Shown in pieces: positions 6,070-6,847 of a DNA stretch of 6,847 nt (position 1 is its first letter; each line of letters starts with the position of its first letter). Below the pieces are notes generated by a model. That model was not told the origin of the DNA and did no database searches. It was given only the letters and a program-made list of their open reading frames with translations. Position numbers and translations under genes: made by a program. The stretch comes from Akkermansia muciniphila. GTDB taxonomy: Bacteria > Verrucomicrobiota > Verrucomicrobiia > Verrucomicrobiales > V1-33. The stretch is from assembly GCA_943331195.2 (NCBI GenBank), contig CALQKQ020000199.1, positions 1 to 6,847 on the forward strand, read 5' to 3'.

Positions 6070-6103
6070 TCATGCTTTTGGTGCAGCGAACGCCAAGGCA
6101 TGA
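6070..6103. other. Hairpin in the divergent spacer
   Basis: TCATGC (6070-6075) pairs with GCATGA (6098-6103), and after a small internal bulge TTGGTG (6078-6083) pairs with CGCCAA (6091-6096), including one G-T pair, around the loop CAGCGAA. The result is a stem of about 12 pairs. No T tract follows on either strand, so it is unlikely to be a terminator. It lies 51 bp upstream of the chosen TraB/GumN start and between two divergent genes, so it may be a leader structure or a protein-binding site. Its role is unknown. Confidence 0.4.
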
Positions 6104-6125
6104 AGGTGGGCTGAAGTTAGAATTA

Positions 6126-6146
6126 GGCGGCAGGCGGCAGGCGCCA
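6126..6146. repeat. Short 7-bp tandem repeat (GGCGGCA)
   Basis: Two exact copies of GGCGGCA (6126-6132 and 6133-6139) are followed by a near copy, GGCGCCA (6140-6146). It is short and GC-rich and may be a product of replication slippage. No function is suggested. The rest of the 271-bp divergent spacer (6020-6290) holds the hairpin at 6070-6103 and the possible promoter at 6213-6241; I see no small gene in it. Confidence 0.4.
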
Positions 6147-6212
6147 GGACGACGCCGTCTAAGGCATAATCGAAAAGGGGTCCCTTGGATGGGGAGATGG
6201 GCGGGATGGGAT

Positions 6213-6241
6213 TTGACGGAGCGGTGGGTTTTCGCTATGGG
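6213..6241 (+). promoter_or_regulatory. Possible promoter of the GNAT gene
   Basis: TTGACG (6213-6218, 5 of 6 matches to TTGACA) and TATGGG (6236-6241, 3 of 6 matches to TATAAT) are separated by 17 bp. The -35 is good, the -10 poor. Transcription from here would begin near 6248, which would support a start codon at 6291 (or GTG 6252/6255) and argue against the upstream ATGs at 6189 and 6237. Confidence 0.35.
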
Positions 6242-6290
6242 AGGGGAATGCGTGGTGAACTTGAATCAACCTTTTTGCGGGGAAGCGGCG

Positions 6291-6847
6291 ATGTCTGAGC
6301 GCGCGGTTTCGTTGGTTTTGGGGCGCTTGGGGCCGGAGGAGCGGGATGAGGGGGCCCGGTTGATTCACGCGGCGCTGGCGGCGTGGTATGGGCGGCATTT
6401 GAATCAACCGGAGCGGTTTGGGACGGCGTGGGAGCCGTTTCGGGTGTTTCCGGAGGTGTATGAGGCCTTGGATCCGGGAGGGGCGCTGACGGCGCGGGAT
6501 GCGGGGACGGGGCAGTTGCTGGGGCTCTGTTTTTATCATGAGCGGCCGACGCATGTTTCGGTGGGGATTGTGGCGACGTCGCCGGAGGCGGGGGGGCGCG
6601 GGGTGGGCCGGGCCATGGTGGAGGAAGTGCTGGCGCTAGCGGATGCGGCGGGGCTGCCGGTGCGGCTGGTGTCGAGCCTGATGAACCTGGACAGTTTTTC
6701 GCTGTATACGCGGCTGGGTTTTGTGCCGGGGACGGTGTTTCAAGACCTGCAGTTTCCGCCGGGGGTGGTGCCTGAGCCGGTGGGCTTGGAGGGGGGGAGT
6801 CTCGGCGAGGCTGCGGCCGGGGATGTGGCGGCGATGGCGGCGCTGGA
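6291..6847 (+). CDS. GNAT-family N-acetyltransferase, 3'-truncated by the window edge
   Basis: The visible 185 residues form one GNAT domain. The acetyl-CoA motif A is RGVGRA at 103-108, preceded by the strand THVSVGIVATSPEAG (87-101) and followed by LVSSLMNLDSFSLYTRLGFV (127-146), the usual motif B ending of GNAT proteins (Y...GF). From about 171, LGEAAAGDVAAMAAL looks like the first strand and helix of a second GNAT domain, so the full protein may be a tandem GNAT. The substrate is unknown. The frame is open upstream. ATG 6291 is chosen because the domain begins shortly after it (SLVLGRLGPEER) and a GGGGA lies seven bases before it; GTG 6252/6255, preceded by GGGAGGGG, are real alternatives and ATG 6237 or 6189 less likely. 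Codons are G-ending like recN, so it is native in composition. It diverges from the TraB/GumN gene. Confidence 0.85.
   Translation, partial: MSERAVSLVLGRLGPEERDEGARLIHAALAAWYGRHLNQPERFGTAWEPFRVFPEVYEALDPGGALTARDAGTGQLLGLCFYHERPTHVSVGIVATSPEAGGRGVGRAMVEEVLALADAAGLPVRLVSSLMNLDSFSLYTRLGFVPGTVFQDLQFPPGVVPEPVGLEGGSLGEAAAGDVAAMAAL

Noticed and set aside
4965..6101. 378-codon - strand frame rich in Arg and Pro
   Set aside because: It is out of frame with the TraB/GumN gene, which has recognisable motifs and a signal peptide; the Arg/Pro composition is typical of a shadow frame.
6159..6554. 131-codon - strand frame near the right edge
   Set aside because: It is antisense to the GNAT gene and made of Arg/Pro-rich sequence without motifs.

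Overview
The window is high-GC bacterial chromosome carrying a conserved housekeeping block. It holds two genes on the + strand, one at each edge and both cut by the window, and six genes on the - strand between them. The best guess for the host is a Verrucomicrobiota/PVC-type Gram-negative bacterium. The reasons are RecN motifs of a non-proteobacterial type (GPHEHQ, ASSGEMSR, DEIDANVGG), a long Gram-negative-type YidC with a periplasmic domain, a separate short KH-R3H protein after YidC, and the style of the tandem GNAT protein. This assignment is from memory of family sequences, not from a search.

Layout. 1-1506 (+) is most of recN, lacking the N-terminal Walker A part. It meets, tail to tail with an 11-bp gap, the end of the - strand block. 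Read in the direction of transcription, that block is: a TraB/GumN-family lipoprotein gene (6019-5066); a clear sigma70-type promoter (5017-4990); rpmH (4900-4724, ribosomal protein L34, only 58 codons and easy to miss); a 135-bp spacer with a strong stem-loop; rnpA (4588-4217); yidD (4220-3969, overlapping rnpA by ATGA); a 116-bp spacer with a REP-like palindrome; yidC (3852-2038); and a jag/khpB-like gene (1985-1518). From 6291 to the right edge a GNAT acetyltransferase gene runs divergently on the + strand. A hairpin, a short tandem repeat and a possible promoter lie in the 271-bp divergent spacer.

How the genes work together. rpmH-rnpA-yidD-yidC-jag is the classic bacterial block that joins ribosome assembly (L34), tRNA 5' maturation (RNase P protein), membrane-protein insertion (YidD, YidC) and an RNA-binding KH-R3H partner. 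recN (double-strand break repair), the TraB/GumN protein and the GNAT protein are neighbours without an obvious functional link.

The most striking property is compositional, not a new gene system. The + strand is strongly G-rich over C throughout, regardless of gene direction, so + genes use G-ending codons and - genes C-ending codons. This suggests that + is the leading strand and that the ribosomal/secretion block is transcribed against the fork. None of the - strand start codons has a convincing Shine-Dalgarno sequence; several are preceded by C/T tracts whose complement is a potential G-quadruplex. I found no convincing sign of a previously undescribed gene system, and no CRISPR array, insertion sequence, tRNA or rRNA.
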